This document shows positions 63,829 to 64,000 of a DNA stretch of 64,000 bases, in pieces. Made by a program: the position numbers and the translations under genes. The notes under the pieces were generated by a model. The model saw only the letters and a list, made by a program, of their open reading frames with translations, was not told where the DNA came from and did not search any database. Every line of letters starts with the position of its first letter. Within the stretch, counting starts at the first letter, position 1. The stretch comes from Clostridia bacterium (lineage in GTDB: Bacteria; Bacillota; Clostridia; Christensenellales; Aristaeellaceae). Location: positions 1 to 64,000 of the forward strand of contig CAAGII010000083.1 of NCBI GenBank assembly GCA_900769875.1, written 5' to 3'.

Positions 63829-64000
63829 ATGAAGAAGATTGTTGCCCTGATCCTGGCTCTGGCTCTGGTTCTGACCGGCGCCGTCGCTCTGGCTGAGCGT
63901 ATGCCCGAGTCTCAGCCCTCTACCGGCTGGGTTCCCACCTTCACCGACTGGACTCCCAACTTCGACGGCACCCACAGGAACGACTGGTGGCAGACCAAGG
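63829..64000 (+). CDS. Secreted protein, 5' part only
   Basis: 57 codons visible, cut by the window end. A classical signal peptide (M-K-K-I-V-A..., cleavage at A-L-A near residue 22) leads into a Trp-, Pro- and Thr-rich mature start (GWVPTFTDWTP). AAAGGAGG lies 8 nt before the ATG. The codon pattern (CTG, GCT, CCC, highly regular) suggests strong expression. Function not recognisable from this part. Confidence 0.75.
   Translation, partial: MKKIVALILALALVLTGAVALAERMPESQPSTGWVPTFTDWTPNFDGTHRNDWWQTK

Noticed and set aside
1..64000. CRISPR arrays, prophage, integrases or complete insertion sequences
   Set aside because: No regularly spaced repeats, no phage structural genes and no transposase or recombinase were recognised. 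The only mobile-like signal is the transposase-less repeat-bounded segment at 24361-26567.

Overview
The window reads as part of the chromosome of an anaerobic, gut-type member of the Bacillota (class Clostridia), with GC of roughly 60-65%. The evidence is RNase Y, DUF951, DUF815, DUF5665, a CwlD-like amidase, RpiR-SIS and ECF regulators, sigma-A type promoters, a Bacillota-style tRNA cluster, the yaaO-tmk gene order and an intracellular GH51 arabinofuranosidase. Christensenellales or a relative is my guess only. There is no phage, plasmid or CRISPR locus. One GC-poor segment (about 24.36-26.56 kb) looks acquired.

Layout. 1-320: tRNA cluster Val-Asp-Phe-Gly (minus). 0.6-6.2 kb: a PopT/DUF368 membrane protein, two tandem secreted peptidoglycan-binding/Ig-like paralogues, a lipoprotein and a secreted phosphodiester glycosidase. 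6.4-10.1 kb: an operon of YaaO-like decarboxylase, an in-frame HAD phosphatase-thymidylate kinase fusion, and mnmA. 10.2-11.7 kb: rny (minus) with a leader of about 400 nt. 12.3-15.05 kb: rimO-pgsA-rfbD. 15.05-15.45 kb: an AT-rich spacer holding a dense DnaA-box cluster, followed by a CwlD-like amidase. 16.2-17.9 kb: DUF5665-lspA-rluD (minus). 18.0 kb: tRNA-Pro. 18.2-22.5 kb: ABC exporter, GNAT-mannose-6-phosphate isomerase fusion, small P-loop kinase, Nudix. 22.7-26.5 kb: two ECF sigma/anti-sigma pairs, native then foreign.

26.6-36.8 kb is a mostly minus-strand block: DUF1697, Nudix, membrane proteins, CvpA, a secreted L,D-transpeptidase, HD protein, GH51 and CPBP protease, with one plus-strand phosphodiester glycosidase. 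Two tRNA-Ser genes follow. 37.4-47.5 kb is mostly plus: RpiB/LacAB isomerase, more secreted modular proteins, DUF951, esterase (minus), RpiR regulator, BaiN-like flavoprotein and an exonuclease. ftsH (minus) ends this block.

49.5-62.1 kb is one long branched-chain amino acid operon: ilvB-ilvN-ilvC-ilvD-leuA-leuC-leuD-leuB-DUF815 ATPase-ilvA. It is preceded by a strong promoter, a Leu/Val-rich leader peptide and an intrinsic terminator, which looks like ribosome-mediated attenuation. ridA, which clears the reactive enamine made by IlvA, lies just downstream on the opposite strand. The window closes with a receiver/winged-helix regulator whose phosphoacceptor Asp is Glu, and the start of a secreted protein cut by the window end.

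The observations most worth following are the repeat-bounded ECF module, the ilv attenuator, the DnaA-box cluster away from any dnaA gene, the two enzyme fusions, and the DUF815 ATPase inside the BCAA operon.
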